Shown: positions 7,370 to 15,321, numbered from the stretch's first letter. The stretch: 41,142 nucleotides of DNA from an uncultured Prochlorococcus sp. (GCA_902589115.1 CACIRS010000010.1:1-41142), one strand, 5' to 3'. Numbers and translations are program-made. Notes: generated from the letters alone by a model not told the origin.

Positions 7370-7671
7370 AAGATGAGTGAAGGCTTGTGTCTAGAAAATC
7401 AAAAACAAATTACAAATTCTTGATCAAATAAGGTTAGATGATTCAAAAAACCAGTAGTGGCAATGTCATAGGGGCAAAGCTATGTAAATGATTTCTTAAT
7501 ATGATCTTATTTCTGATTGGAAAAGGACCTAAATAAAATCTACAAGTAAAATCGAAAGTCTTTTAATTGGGGATATTTTATGAAGATGTTTCCAAATTAG
7601 ATTAGTAAGATAAATATATGACTTTTATTTGGGGCCAAATAGGATAAAATTTAAAAAATATATTGACCGAA
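7370..7671. other. Intergenic region, no gene seen
   Basis: About 300 A+T-rich bases between the inverted repeat and the gene at 7672. Promoters for the gene at 7672 probably lie here, but no box is distinctive enough to call. No RNA gene or ORF is supported. Confidence 0.5.
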
Positions 7672-7869
7672 ATGGCTACCAAAGCTAGTGAGAAAAAGGA
7701 ATTGGTAAAAAATCAACTGCAAAAACTAAGGAAGGACCTGCGTGTGATGCACGCAGGTGTGACGGAAGAACAAACTATGCCAGACACTGCTGAGGTCAAA
7801 AGAATTATGAGTGAGCTTGAATCTTTGCTTGAAGTTCTAGAAACTAAGTCTTCGCGAAAGAAAAAGTAA
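7672..7869 (+). CDS. Short helical protein, paralogue of the gene at 15060
   Basis: ATG 7672 gives 65 residues (MATKASEKKELVKNQL...); a TTG at 7663 would add three. The protein is one long helical segment with the core LRKDLRVMHAGVTEEQTMP, then a second helix (VKRIMSELESLLEVLE) and a basic KKK tail. The core matches the minus-strand gene at 15060-15263 (IREELRVMHQMLNEDGLLP, then a similar helix). The two are dispersed paralogues of a short cyanobacterial family. A helical-hairpin fold seems likely. Function unknown. Confidence 0.65.
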   Translation: MATKASEKKELVKNQLQKLRKDLRVMHAGVTEEQTMPDTAEVKRIMSELESLLEVLETKSSRKKK

Positions 7870-7870
7870 A

Positions 7871-8053
7871 TTAGTTACTTTTCATATTCCGAATAATTAA
7901 CACCTCTTCCTCTATATTTGGCGTGGTTAGCCATTCTCTATATTCATTAATGAGCGCCAATCTATCTTTACCTTTTATTATTCTCATACGGTCTACTGCA
8001 TTATTTAAAGACATTTCAACAGAAATTTCGGCCTTTAGATGATTTATGGTCAT
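7871..8053 (-). CDS. Small hypothetical protein, 60 residues
   Basis: The ATG at 8053 starts MTINHLKAEISVEMSLNNAV; the product is soluble and helical, ending EEEVLIIRNMKSN. It converges on the gene at 7672 with one base between stop codons. No motif is recognised. Support is composition and tight packing only. Confidence 0.45.
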   Translation of the reverse strand: MTINHLKAEISVEMSLNNAVDRMRIIKGKDRLALINEYREWLTTPNIEEEVLIIRNMKSN

Positions 8054-8207
8054 TGAGTCAAAGCTGTTACTAACATTTTCCTGTATAGAATTAAAAAATC
8101 AAGTTAATTGAGTATTTTATGCAGTCAAGTTAGCTGAAGTAAATCGTTTAGATAAATAGGTTTGGTTTGTCAATGATTTTCTATTATTGACTAATTAAGG
8201 CAATGTT

Positions 8208-8363
8208 TTATTCCTCTTCATTCTTTAGATGAACCTCCACGCATTTAGTGACACACTCAACGTCTTCTCCTCCCAACCAAGAACAAGAAGTTATGCACTC
8301 AAAGTAAGAGTCAAGAGCGTCTTTCTCATCTAAAGTGGTTTCCTCTATGGGATAGTTCTTCAT
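8208..8363 (-). CDS. Small cysteine-motif protein, 51 residues
   Basis: An ATG at 8363 opens a 51-codon frame ending TAA 8208-8210. The acidic product has four cysteines in the pattern ALDSYFECITSC ... ECVTKCVEVHL: two C-x3-C pairs about ten residues apart, in two short helices. This twin C-x3-C arrangement looks like a disulfide-locked helical hairpin or a metal site. I recognise the ECITSC/CVTKCVE layout as a recurring tiny Prochlorococcus protein of unknown role. No signal peptide. Confidence 0.65.
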   Translation of the reverse strand: MKNYPIEETTLDEKDALDSYFECITSCSWLGGEDVECVTKCVEVHLKNEEE

Positions 8364-8499
8364 TGGATTCCCTACAATATCTAGTAATATAGATGATAAT
8401 TGAATATTTAAGATTAAAATTACAACAAATAAAGTACCTAAGTAATAAGACCTAAGAATTTATCCATACAATTAGCATAAAACAAAGAGATAGGTAATG

Positions 8500-9081
8500 C
8501 TACCTAAGAAGTTGATTTACTAAAATGCTCGTTGGTATTTCAATATCTGATAACTTCCAAGATTTCAGTCCAAAACGAATCCATACTAATTTAAGTGGGT
8601 TTTCACTCTCAGATTTTGATGAGCTAAGAATAAATTTATTTATATTTACGTAGTAAAGTGAATAATTTGATTTATTCTTTTTTGGGAGAGATAAAGAGTT
8701 ATTATTTGAGCCTTGCGTTTGATTGAATGACTTGGTTAATGATCCCGTCCTTATCAAATATTGTAAACCTTTTGGTGTAACGGTAGCGTCAACAATCCTG
8801 TTAACAACAGGTCTGAAGAATATCGAACCTAATGGGGCTAAGGTACTTGAGTAGTTGGATTCTATAACCTCCTGAAAAGAATAATTAAGTTGACGCTTTA
8901 AACTTTCTCTGATAGATGGAAAAATAACAAAACTGGAAATTTTATTTTCATCAAGTCGATCTAATGCTTGTTTAAAACTAAATATAGCCAGATAAGGAGT
9001 GATGAATAGATATGATAATGAAAGACATACTAGAGATGAACTCAGTCTTATATAAAAATGTTTATTTTGATATTTATTCAT
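8500..9081 (-). CDS. DUF2939 family membrane-anchored protein
   Basis: This is a 193-residue protein with one N-terminal membrane helix (LVCLSLSYLFITPYLAIFSF). The domain after it follows the DUF2939 pattern: PYLAIFSFKQALDRLDENK, then FVIFPSIRESLKRQL, with an N-terminal 'residence-in-two-helices' segment and a C-terminal LVWIRFGLKSWKLSDIEIP. In this family the conserved part probably faces the periplasm; its role is unknown. The stop of the upstream gene (9082) directly precedes this ATG, so the two genes form a tight operon. Confidence 0.65.
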   Translation of the reverse strand: MNKYQNKHFYIRLSSSLVCLSLSYLFITPYLAIFSFKQALDRLDENKISSFVIFPSIRESLKRQLNYSFQEVIESNYSSTLAPLGSIFFRPVVNRIVDATVTPKGLQYLIRTGSLTKSFNQTQGSNNNSLSLPKKNKSNYSLYYVNINKFILSSSKSESENPLKLVWIRFGLKSWKLSDIEIPTSILVNQLLR

Positions 9082-9498
9082 CTAACCAAAAAGTGAAATT
9101 ACTCGCTTGCAAGAGGATAAGCTTGACCATTTTTCTATATTTTTCATGAGTTTGTCTTCTTCATCAATTGAGATAAGTGAATTACCGGTTTTTTTAGCTT
9201 TCAATAAATAATTATAGGCTTCTGAACCAAACCTACTTGCCTGAACCTTATATTTACAGGAATTAAACCTATTACCATTTTTTAGTTCTTTGTCTGATAT
9301 TTGTAGATATTCTTCTGCTAATATAATTTTTTCTCTCCACTGAAGCATATTGTATTTATAAGTCTCTACTGATAGGGTTGAGGTAGGGTTATAGAGTGAT
9401 ATAAATAATAGAATTGGTACAAAGCAAAAGAAATTAAGTATGATTTTCAATTTTAATACCTTAATCAATCCTAATAATTGCTTAAAGTATTTAATCAT
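9082..9498 (-). CDS. Exported protein, paralogue of the gene at 14326
   Basis: This is a 138-residue protein with an unusually long basic/hydrophobic start (residues 1-40, including LNFFCFVPILLFISLY), which is a signal anchor. The exported domain reads W-x-EKIILAEEYL, then GNRFNSCKYKVQASRFGSEA, LLKA and KWSSLSSC. The same spaced residues (W, A, FL, NACSYQEKAS, LLKA, KW..L..C) occur in the plus-strand protein at 14326-14673. The two are therefore dispersed members of one family. Two cysteines in the domain, at equivalent places in both, suggest a disulfide. It is immediately upstream of the DUF2939 gene, with no gap. Function unknown. Confidence 0.65.
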   Translation of the reverse strand: MIKYFKQLLGLIKVLKLKIILNFFCFVPILLFISLYNPTSTLSVETYKYNMLQWREKIILAEEYLQISDKELKNGNRFNSCKYKVQASRFGSEAYNYLLKAKKTGNSLISIDEEDKLMKNIEKWSSLSSCKRVISLFG

Positions 9499-9532
9499 TA
9501 TAGATTAAGTATATATCATTAGTTATTATAAC

Positions 9533-10738
9533 CTAGGTTAACCCTTTTGCAATATAACTAAAGTCATTGATACTCAAATTTTTACCAATATAAATTGCTT
9601 CTAAGTAGTTTGAACTATAAATGCCTATTCCACTTACAAAAACCCCTAGAGGACTGAGATAATCTGTTGTTTTGAAGGAAAGAGATAAAGTGCTTACTCC
9701 TTGAATAAAAATTCGATCATTAGCGTCTAATCCCTCTATTATATCTACCTTTTCGCCTGAAGAATTGTTGTTGGTTGTGTTGTATATCCAGTTATATGCA
9801 AACTGATCACTTTTGATATACAAATTGTCTTGATAATCGTCATTTTCATCCTTAAAGGTATTTAAACCAAATCCACCATATAAATTGTCATTTCCTAAGC
9901 CTCCAGCTAAGGTATCTCTTCCACTACCAGCTCGAAGTTCATCATTACCTGCTCCACCAATAAGAAAGTCAGCTCCGCGAAAACCAACTAAGGTGTCATT
10001 ACCAAGTGAACCATTAATATATTCAGACTTGTAAAGTGCTCCTGAAAGACCTAATAATCGATCGTCTTCCAAAGATCCATAGGAAGTTGAATCAAAAAAT
10101 TTGTTATTTGATTGAATATTTTTTCCCCATATTAACTCTAAAGCAGTTAAATCATTTTCAGTAAGAGATTGAGGCCAACTTCCAGTTCTTGGCGCTCTGT
10201 ATGCCATAACTGTATCTTCTGGGAATGCGCTGTCCCATGGAGATATAATCCCTTTGTAAATATCACCATCCTGGTTATCAAAGGGATGTTCCAATCCTAA
10301 AGTGTGAGCTATCTCATGAAGTAAAGCATATCTAAGATATGAATTGTCTTGAAGTTTTGTAGAATCAATAATTATTTCCCACCAATATCTTTCGTTATTT
10401 GAATTCGAAAGTGCTAGACCTAGTACATTCGGATCATCTAAATCTATATTAGTGTCATAAAAAACAGAAATATCGCTGTTTTGATAATTATCTACAAATT
10501 CTAGTTTAAGTGTTATACGATCATTAATTTCACTTATATTTTGAACTAGAAAAGATTGATCCGATGTAGATATAGGTATTGTTTTAATAGTCTGTGATCC
10601 AAAAATGCCTCCTGAGATATTAAAATCTCCGCCAATAATATTAAGGTAAAAACTTAGTGTGCCATCTTTACTAGAAATAGACTTAGTCAGTCCAGAATTA
10701 ACAGGTGAAACTAGTAATGATGGCTCTATAAGATTCAT
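9533..10738 (-). CDS. Serralysin-like zinc metalloprotease with calcium-binding (RTX) repeats
   Basis: ATG 10738 gives 401 residues; a TTG at 10744 would add two. The zinc site HEIAHTLGLEH (about residues 141-151) and a Met-turn VMAYRAP (about 177-183) define an M10-type metzincin, with E142 as the catalytic base. Residues about 243-293 hold GGxGxDxLx nonapeptide repeats (GGAGNDELRAGSGRDTLAGG). These bind calcium and form a beta roll. There is no Sec signal peptide, as expected for type I (ABC-transporter) secretion through the C-terminal region. No transporter genes are adjacent. The beta-rich first 130 residues are longer than in minimal serralysins and unassigned. Substrate unknown. Confidence 0.85.
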   Translation of the reverse strand: MNLIEPSLLVSPVNSGLTKSISSKDGTLSFYLNIIGGDFNISGGIFGSQTIKTIPISTSDQSFLVQNISEINDRITLKLEFVDNYQNSDISVFYDTNIDLDDPNVLGLALSNSNNERYWWEIIIDSTKLQDNSYLRYALLHEIAHTLGLEHPFDNQDGDIYKGIISPWDSAFPEDTVMAYRAPRTGSWPQSLTENDLTALELIWGKNIQSNNKFFDSTSYGSLEDDRLLGLSGALYKSEYINGSLGNDTLVGFRGADFLIGGAGNDELRAGSGRDTLAGGLGNDNLYGGFGLNTFKDENDDYQDNLYIKSDQFAYNWIYNTTNNNSSGEKVDIIEGLDANDRIFIQGVSTLSLSFKTTDYLSPLGVFVSGIGIYSSNYLEAIYIGKNLSINDFSYIAKGLT

Positions 10739-10884
10739 AAGCAAGTAATATTAACTAAAATTTAAGAACATATAGATTCTACAACACTGATGAAAGGCGA
10801 ATTTGGATAAGATATTTTAAAAATAAGAATAGTAGCAAATTACCTATAATTTAGACTATTAGAATAAAATGTAGATCTTATTAT

Positions 10885-11238
10885 ATGGATCTTATGAACA
10901 ATATTATTGGACACAGTGAAATTGATACAGGAAACAATTCTTGGGATGATTTCTACGAGAGTTATGATGGAAAATTTGACGAACAACATATGCTACATAT
11001 AACGATACACGGACAATATAAAAATGAAATAGAAACACTTGGGTATAAAAAACAGAGTATAGAGAACGACTGGCATAAGCCGGATGAAGGAGAATATAAA
11101 ATTGATGAAGAAGGTCATTTAGTAATAATACATAGTTGTCCTGATAGAGAAATATTTGATATTGATATAAATGAATACTTAGAAGACCTCTTAATTAATG
11201 AAGAATGGGTCAATAACGCTGAATTAACAGCAATTTAA
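10885..11238 (+). CDS. Acidic hypothetical protein
   Basis: This is a 117-residue, strongly acidic soluble protein starting MDLMNNIIGHSEIDTGNNSW. It is rich in D, E, N, H and Y, with a repeated feel of short beta strands (MLHITIHGQYKNEIETLGY, HLVIIHSCPDREIFDIDI). No signal peptide, no known motif. It runs to within six bases of the convergent gene at 11245. Confidence 0.5.
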   Translation: MDLMNNIIGHSEIDTGNNSWDDFYESYDGKFDEQHMLHITIHGQYKNEIETLGYKKQSIENDWHKPDEGEYKIDEEGHLVIIHSCPDREIFDIDINEYLEDLLINEEWVNNAELTAI

Positions 11239-11244
11239 ACAAAT

Positions 11245-11550
11245 TTACTTACTATTGCTATTATAGCGCCGAACGTGGCCTAGATAAAACCATCGCCAGG
11301 TAGGGACAGTAATGAAAATCCAAATCCAGATAAAATATGAGTAAAGAGAATCAATAGATGCTTCATTACATTTATCTTCTATAAAAGAGATCTCAGTTTC
11401 GTTTGTTCTGACATCTAGTTTCCTACACAAAATATAACCATGAGCTCCGAATAATCCTAAAGTGATAATGGTTGGCACGATAGACAAACAAGCAGCTAGG
11501 AATAAGTTACCTAATTTCAGTCTAAGATCATCTTTTTTGGCTATTGGCAT
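11245..11550 (-). CDS. Two-helix membrane protein, unknown
   Basis: ATG 11550 gives 101 residues. The first helix (LFLAACLSIVPTIITLGLFG) and the second (YFIWIWIFITVPTWRWFYL) flank a loop with two cysteines (YILCRKLD and EDKCNEA). The C-terminus is basic and cytoplasmic by the positive-inside rule. The helix-loop-helix with cysteines in the lumenal or periplasmic loop suggests a disulfide there. No family recognised. Confidence 0.55.
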   Translation of the reverse strand: MPIAKKDDLRLKLGNLFLAACLSIVPTIITLGLFGAHGYILCRKLDVRTNETEISFIEDKCNEASIDSLYSYFIWIWIFITVPTWRWFYLGHVRRYNSNSK

Positions 11551-11753
11551 AGATCTTATAGGAATTTCTTTGATTATATTATATTTTTATCCTCTATAAG
11601 AAATTTAACATTAATTTACGAATATAGGGAATTGATGCGTTCGCGATAAAGTGAATTTAGCATCGTTTGAATTTATAAAATTAAATATAATTAAAAAATC
11701 CAACGAAAGTAGAAATCGTCTAAGATAATTAAAATGAAGTTTAATTTAATCCA

Positions 11754-11885
11754 ATGGACTCAAACATCGTAATTGTTCTTCTTTCTTCTTTATTGCTTTC
11801 TAACACGGTTAAGGAGCAAAATGAATTTATTAAATATGCAGGTTTTGCAGTAGCTGTAGCTTGCCTATGCATAACTTTCTTATAA
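11754..11885 (+). CDS. Hydrophobic microprotein, 43 residues
   Basis: ATG 11754 starts a 43-codon frame. The product has two hydrophobic stretches (NIVIVLLSSLLLS and YAGFAVAVACLCITFL) separated by a polar turn (NTVKEQNEFIK), so it is probably a membrane microprotein. Eight bases after the stop begins a 16-bp perfect terminator-like hairpin (11893-11931), which supports a real transcription unit ending here. Confidence 0.55.
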   Translation: MDSNIVIVLLSSLLLSNTVKEQNEFIKYAGFAVAVACLCITFL

Positions 11886-11892
11886 AGCCTAA

Positions 11893-11931
11893 GAGAGCAA
11901 AAAAGTTGACTAAACCAACTTTTTTGCTCTC
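11893..11931. terminator. Strong hairpin terminator
   Basis: GAGAGCAAAAAAGTTG (11893-11908) pairs perfectly with CAACTTTTTTGCTCTC (11916-11931), a 16-bp stem with a seven-base loop. It follows the 43-residue ORF on the plus strand by eight bases and precedes the lipoprotein gene by about 50. The A/T tracts lie within the stem rather than as a trailing T run. It is the longest perfect stem I found beside a gene end. Confidence 0.7.
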
Positions 11932-11979
11932 AACCTTAAAAAGCTTTACATGATATTATAATAAAATCATTTTTTTTTT

Positions 11980-12345
11980 ATGAATCCTCGATTCTTTTTG
12001 TTATCAGCAACTATATCTCTAACATTTTTGAGCGGTTGCGAGTATGCTAAAAAAATTAAAATCCCAGAAATAAATCTTCCTAAACTAACAAATATTCAGA
12101 AAACTGTAATAGAAAAGAAAAATATTTCTATTATATGTAATAGAGGAAGTATAGATAAGTATATTAAAGATGGTTGGAAAGTTGTAAAAAAAGAATCAAA
12201 AGAAGTTACTTGTAGTTGGAAAGTAGGAAGAGCTAAACCAGGTTGTAATCTAAAAAAAGACAAAGGATGTAGAGTAACTATTCCAGATACTCTGGGGAAG
12301 GAACATTTTTATCAATTGGAAAGGAAGAAAAAGTTGGAGGATTAA
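11980..12345 (+). CDS. Small lipoprotein, unknown
   Basis: This is a 121-residue protein. The N-terminus MNPRFFLLSATISLTFLSGC is a signal peptide with a lipobox (L-S-G-C, C20), so the mature protein should be lipid-modified on C20. The mature part is very basic. It includes ISIICNRGSIDKYIKDGWKVV and VTCSWKVGRAKPGCNLKKDKGC, with four further cysteines giving possible disulfides. The RGSIDKYIKDGWKVV pattern recalls short cyanobacterial lipoproteins of unknown role. Confidence 0.65.
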   Translation: MNPRFFLLSATISLTFLSGCEYAKKIKIPEINLPKLTNIQKTVIEKKNISIICNRGSIDKYIKDGWKVVKKESKEVTCSWKVGRAKPGCNLKKDKGCRVTIPDTLGKEHFYQLERKKKLED

Positions 12346-12411
12346 CAACTTTAATAAATTTGGCCTAATTATTTAAATGCTTATATATAGATACGGAATA
12401 GTTCAAAGAGT

Positions 12412-12564
12412 CTATTTTGCCTCAGAATAGTAGTTTTTATTATTTAAAAATCGTGTCTCCTCTAATTCTAGAACTTCTGCACATGCCTCAGCTAGAAGAA
12501 AGTTACCTTTTAGCTTCCATGAAACCATTGCGGCCTCAAGACGTGATTTGTGATCTTTGTCCAT
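12412..12564 (-). CDS. Small helical protein, 50 residues
   Basis: ATG 12564 begins MDKDHKSRLEAAMVSWKLKG and ends at TAG 12412-12414. The product is a likely helical hairpin (LEAAMVSWKLKGNFLLAEACAEVLELEETRF). The pattern of A, L and W spacing looks selected rather than random. The overlapping plus-strand frame 12550-12738 starts at GTG and is less convincing. Upstream on this strand is CAGCTAACAGCTG (12578-12590), a short hairpin. Function unknown. Confidence 0.5.
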   Translation of the reverse strand: MDKDHKSRLEAAMVSWKLKGNFLLAEACAEVLELEETRFLNNKNYYSEAK

Positions 12565-12788
12565 GAGATTTCAGCAGCTAACAGCTGTACTGAACATTCT
12601 CTACATCTAAACGATAGAGATCACATAATCGATGAATGTCACACAATATTAAGAAAATATAAAGGAATCACCTTGATTCCAGTATATATACCTAAAGAAA
12701 GGATGATTTTAATGAAAAAATTTCTAATATTTTCCTGATTAGTAAAGCATTTTTAATAGATAAGTAGAAAAGAGGATAAGAATAGACT

Positions 12789-13043
12789 TTAGGTTAACTG
12801 GTTTTTTAAAAGTACAAAAATAACTAAGTTAACTAATATAAATAGAGTATATATCAATCCTGGATTCCTCAAACCTTCTGGAGCAGTCATCTCGAATCCA
12901 AACAATTTAAAGACTGTTTGCTTTTTATTCGTTCTAATATTCATTATTGGTAAATTCATTATACTTCTACCTAGGTATTTCTCCCTAGCTCGATTAACGT
13001 TATCCGGTGATTTGTTTGAATCATTTTCTTTTTGATTAGGCAT
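12789..13043 (-). CDS. Small tail-anchored membrane protein
   Basis: ATG 13043 gives 84 residues (MPNQKENDSNKSPDNVNRAR); a GTG at 13070 would add nine. A polar, asparagine-rich N-terminal half is followed by FKLFGFEMTAPEGLRNPGLIY and a single C-terminal membrane helix (LIYTLFILVNLVIFVLL). The FGFEMTAPE-x-RNPG block just before the helix looks like the conserved core. Unlike Hli proteins it lacks the E-x2-NGR motif. Function unknown. Confidence 0.6.
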   Translation of the reverse strand: MPNQKENDSNKSPDNVNRAREKYLGRSIMNLPIMNIRTNKKQTVFKLFGFEMTAPEGLRNPGLIYTLFILVNLVIFVLLKNQLT

Positions 13044-13129
13044 TATTTTAATTGCAATTGAGCTTCTCACTAATGTTGGCTATTCGATGTTATTCGATTA
13101 AACAAATATTTAGTTGTATTATATAAACA

Positions 13130-13672
13130 TTAATCTGTTTTTTTGTCATCGGGAGATAAATCATTTACTACACTCCCTGAAGAAAATTCTGGATCAATAG
13201 ATTCTTGGGGAGAATTGACTATCGGTTGAGATGGAGTTTGGGATAGACCTTCTGCTTCTGCTTCTGATTCTGATTCCATATCATTAACTGTTTGAGTTGA
13301 GTTTTCTTGGACATTGGAGGGATCAGAGGATTGTTCTTTTATGTCCTCTATCTGTACTGATTCAGATTTTTCCTGATTTTGAATTGATGCGTTTGATTTT
13401 TCACTAGGTTCAGTGGGTTGGGATTCTGATGTGCTTTGATTATTATTGTTAGCAGAGGAATCGTTTGTATCTTCTTCCTGAACTGTCATTTCTTTAATTA
13501 TTTCGTAAATGAGAGTTAATAACTTCGTAGTTTTGCCGAGTAACTCTTTGATTTTTTGGTATATATCCGGCAATAGTGACTTAGCTTCTTGAGCCTTTGG
13601 ATTTTTACTTAAATATAAGAGGGCTGTTAGAGCTACTAGAGTAAACAGCAAGAAAAAAATGAATTGAGCCAT
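13130..13672 (-). CDS. Membrane-anchored protein with long acidic low-complexity tail
   Basis: This is a 180-residue protein. Residues 1-22 (MAQFIFFLLFTLVALTALLY) form one membrane helix, followed by a helical stretch to about 65 (KSLLPDIYQKIKELLGKTTK). From about 66 to the end the sequence is S/E/N/Q/P-rich and strongly acidic, so probably disordered. The gene for the N-terminal part looks constrained; the tail looks free to drift. Could be a membrane-tethered scaffold. Function unknown. Confidence 0.6.
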   Translation of the reverse strand: MAQFIFFLLFTLVALTALLYLSKNPKAQEAKSLLPDIYQKIKELLGKTTKLLTLIYEIIKEMTVQEEDTNDSSANNNNQSTSESQPTEPSEKSNASIQNQEKSESVQIEDIKEQSSDPSNVQENSTQTVNDMESESEAEAEGLSQTPSQPIVNSPQESIDPEFSSGSVVNDLSPDDKKTD

Positions 13673-14013
13673 AGTTCATATAGGTTATATATATAAAGAT
13701 CTCTCTTATTTAAAATAAATCAAGGGGTAAAATAAAAAAAAGTGTCGATAAGAGTACTTTTCCTTGACTTCTCTATCCTTAGTTCAACCTAGGGATAAAG
13801 TTGGAATCTTTAAATTTCTAGAAAATTATTATAAATTCTAAAAAATTACATCAATAATAAAGTTCTAGAGATTGATAATAAAATGAATTAATTGCTCTCG
13901 TAATATAAATATTTTCTATTTCAAACAAACGAATGATAGTGTAGTTTATTTTGTAAAGTAATTATGTTTTAGAGTTGAGATTTGCTTTTAGATGTAATTA
14001 TATAAACATCTAT
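13673..14013. other. Intergenic region, no gene seen
   Basis: About 340 very A+T-rich bases. No convincing ORF, RNA gene or long repeat is visible. Promoters for the flanking gene at 13130 presumably lie at its left part. Confidence 0.5.
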
Positions 14014-14133
14014 TCATTCGTTCATTTCCTGGTTGGCTTTTTTAAACAAGTCATAAAGATAGTAACAAACTCCCCCTAGCAAAATTGCAACCATAATGTT
14101 GACGCTATGAACGACGTCTATTGATTCAAACAT
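14014..14133 (-). CDS. One-helix membrane microprotein, 39 residues
   Basis: ATG 14133 begins MFESIDVVHSVNIMVAILLG and ends at TGA 14014-14016. The single helix (NIMVAILLGGVCYYLYDLF) is followed by a charged end (KKANQEMNE). The layout resembles small thylakoid or plasma-membrane subunits, but I cannot assign it to a known photosystem or cytochrome subunit. Confidence 0.5.
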   Translation of the reverse strand: MFESIDVVHSVNIMVAILLGGVCYYLYDLFKKANQEMNE

Positions 14134-14325
14134 GGTATCTGCTTCTCTTTGGCTTATTTTAAATCTATGTTCATTATATTATAAAAAGAGCATTTAACAA
14201 GATATTGCTAATAACATAAGAATAGAAACCGATATGTTTTGAAATGCAAGGAAACTAGATAAAAGATATTATGTAGTTATAATTCTATTAGATATTGTGC
14301 TATTTTACTAAAAATTGAGATTCTA

Positions 14326-14673
14326 ATGAAAAATAGAATTAAGAATTTCTTCATATGCGTTTTTATCGGTTTATTTGTTTTAGTTGTTAGTGGAAGCCCG
14401 CTAGTGGCTGAAGAATTAGAATTATTTAATGAACTTATGAAAACCTGGGACAAAGAAAGAGTTTTAGCTTTAGAATTCTTAGATGAAGCGGAAAAGTACT
14501 ATAAAGATGGTGATGAGCTAAATGCTTGTTCATACCAAGAGAAAGCTAGCATTGCTGGAATAAAAGCAACAGAATCACTACTTAAAGCAATGGAATTAAG
14601 AAATTCGACTGATAATCAAGATAATATCAAAGCAGGACTTGATAAATGGAAGCAATTGGGAAATCTTTGCTGA
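14326..14673 (+). CDS. Exported protein, paralogue of the gene at 9082
   Basis: This is a 115-residue protein with a clean signal peptide (FFICVFIGLFVLVVSGSPLVA, cleavage near residue 28). The mature domain has W-x-KERVLALEFLDEAE, GDELNACSYQEKASIAGIKA, SLLKAMEL and a final KWKQLGNLC. The layout matches the minus-strand protein at 9082-9498, including two cysteines at equivalent places. I recognise this as a recurring exported Prochlorococcus family without assigned role. The repeated A-x-KAS-x-G-x-KA spacing suggests a helical bundle. Confidence 0.7.
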   Translation: MKNRIKNFFICVFIGLFVLVVSGSPLVAEELELFNELMKTWDKERVLALEFLDEAEKYYKDGDELNACSYQEKASIAGIKATESLLKAMELRNSTDNQDNIKAGLDKWKQLGNLC

Positions 14674-14748
14674 ATTTTATGTATCATTAATTACCACAGA
14701 GAAAAGAGTATTAGTAGATAATTAAAAATTATTATAAATCATTTTCTT

Positions 14749-14931
14749 ATGTCATATGAACCAGGCAGCCTTCAATGCAGGCTTCTCATTGATGCTAAAG
14801 AGCATCTTCTAAACACAATTAAAACTTTAACGAAGATAAACGATATGGAATCCATTAAGACGCAACTTCTTGATATTTACAATGAATTAGAGGAGCTTCA
14901 TGAAGATAGAAGAAAAATGGAAATGCCATAA
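14749..14931 (+). CDS. Small helical protein, 60 residues
   Basis: ATG 14749 begins MSYEPGSLQCRLLIDAKEHL. The product is helical and charged (LLDIYNELEELHEDRRKMEM), lacking a signal peptide. Its two-helix layout is similar in size to the paralogue pair at 7672 and 15060, though I see no clear residue match. It is 75 bases after the exported-protein gene, so it could share its transcript. Confidence 0.5.
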   Translation: MSYEPGSLQCRLLIDAKEHLLNTIKTLTKINDMESIKTQLLDIYNELEELHEDRRKMEMP

Positions 14932-15059
14932 TCCTAGAACAAGGTTTGTTTATTACATGATTAATAATTATAAAATGTGAGAATTAATTTAATATTAGTT
15001 ACTACATTCATTTGAATTTTTTACTTATTTCCATAATTAAATATATTAAAACAACTAGG

Positions 15060-15263
15060 TTAATCGTCGAATTCAGGTTTGGGCTTTTTCTTGACCTTTC
15101 CTGCTAAAAGCTGGTAAAGAGCATCAAGAGAAGCGTGAACTTCTTTCAACTCTGATACCTCAGGTAATAACCCATCCTCATTAAGCATCTGATGCATAAC
15201 CCGGAGTTCTTCACGGATATATCTCAAATGTGAAATTACCTCTTCCCTCTTGCTAGTGGACAT
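15060..15263 (-). CDS. Short helical protein, paralogue of the gene at 7672
   Basis: ATG 15263 gives 67 residues. The core IREELRVMHQMLNEDGLLP followed by VKEV-like helix and LDALYQLLAG matches the protein at 7672-7869 in order and spacing. A basic KVKKKPKPEFDD tail ends it. The shared EELRVMH/KDLRVMH block is the strongest signature. Less A+T rich than most neighbours. Probably a dimeric helical hairpin; function unknown. Confidence 0.65.
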   Translation of the reverse strand: MSTSKREEVISHLRYIREELRVMHQMLNEDGLLPEVSELKEVHASLDALYQLLAGKVKKKPKPEFDD

Positions 15264-15321
15264 TTATCAGTCATTGTAGTTGATATGACTCTAATCATAG
15301 ATAAGAATGGGGACTATCAAC

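Noticed and set aside
12550-12738. Plus-strand frame of 62 codons starting at GTG
   Set aside because: Weak start, mixed composition and overlap with the better 50-residue minus-strand ORF. Not excluded, but not supported.
13043-13070. Longer GTG start for the tail-anchored protein
   Set aside because: The ATG at 13043 gives a more natural polar start; the added nine residues look unconstrained.
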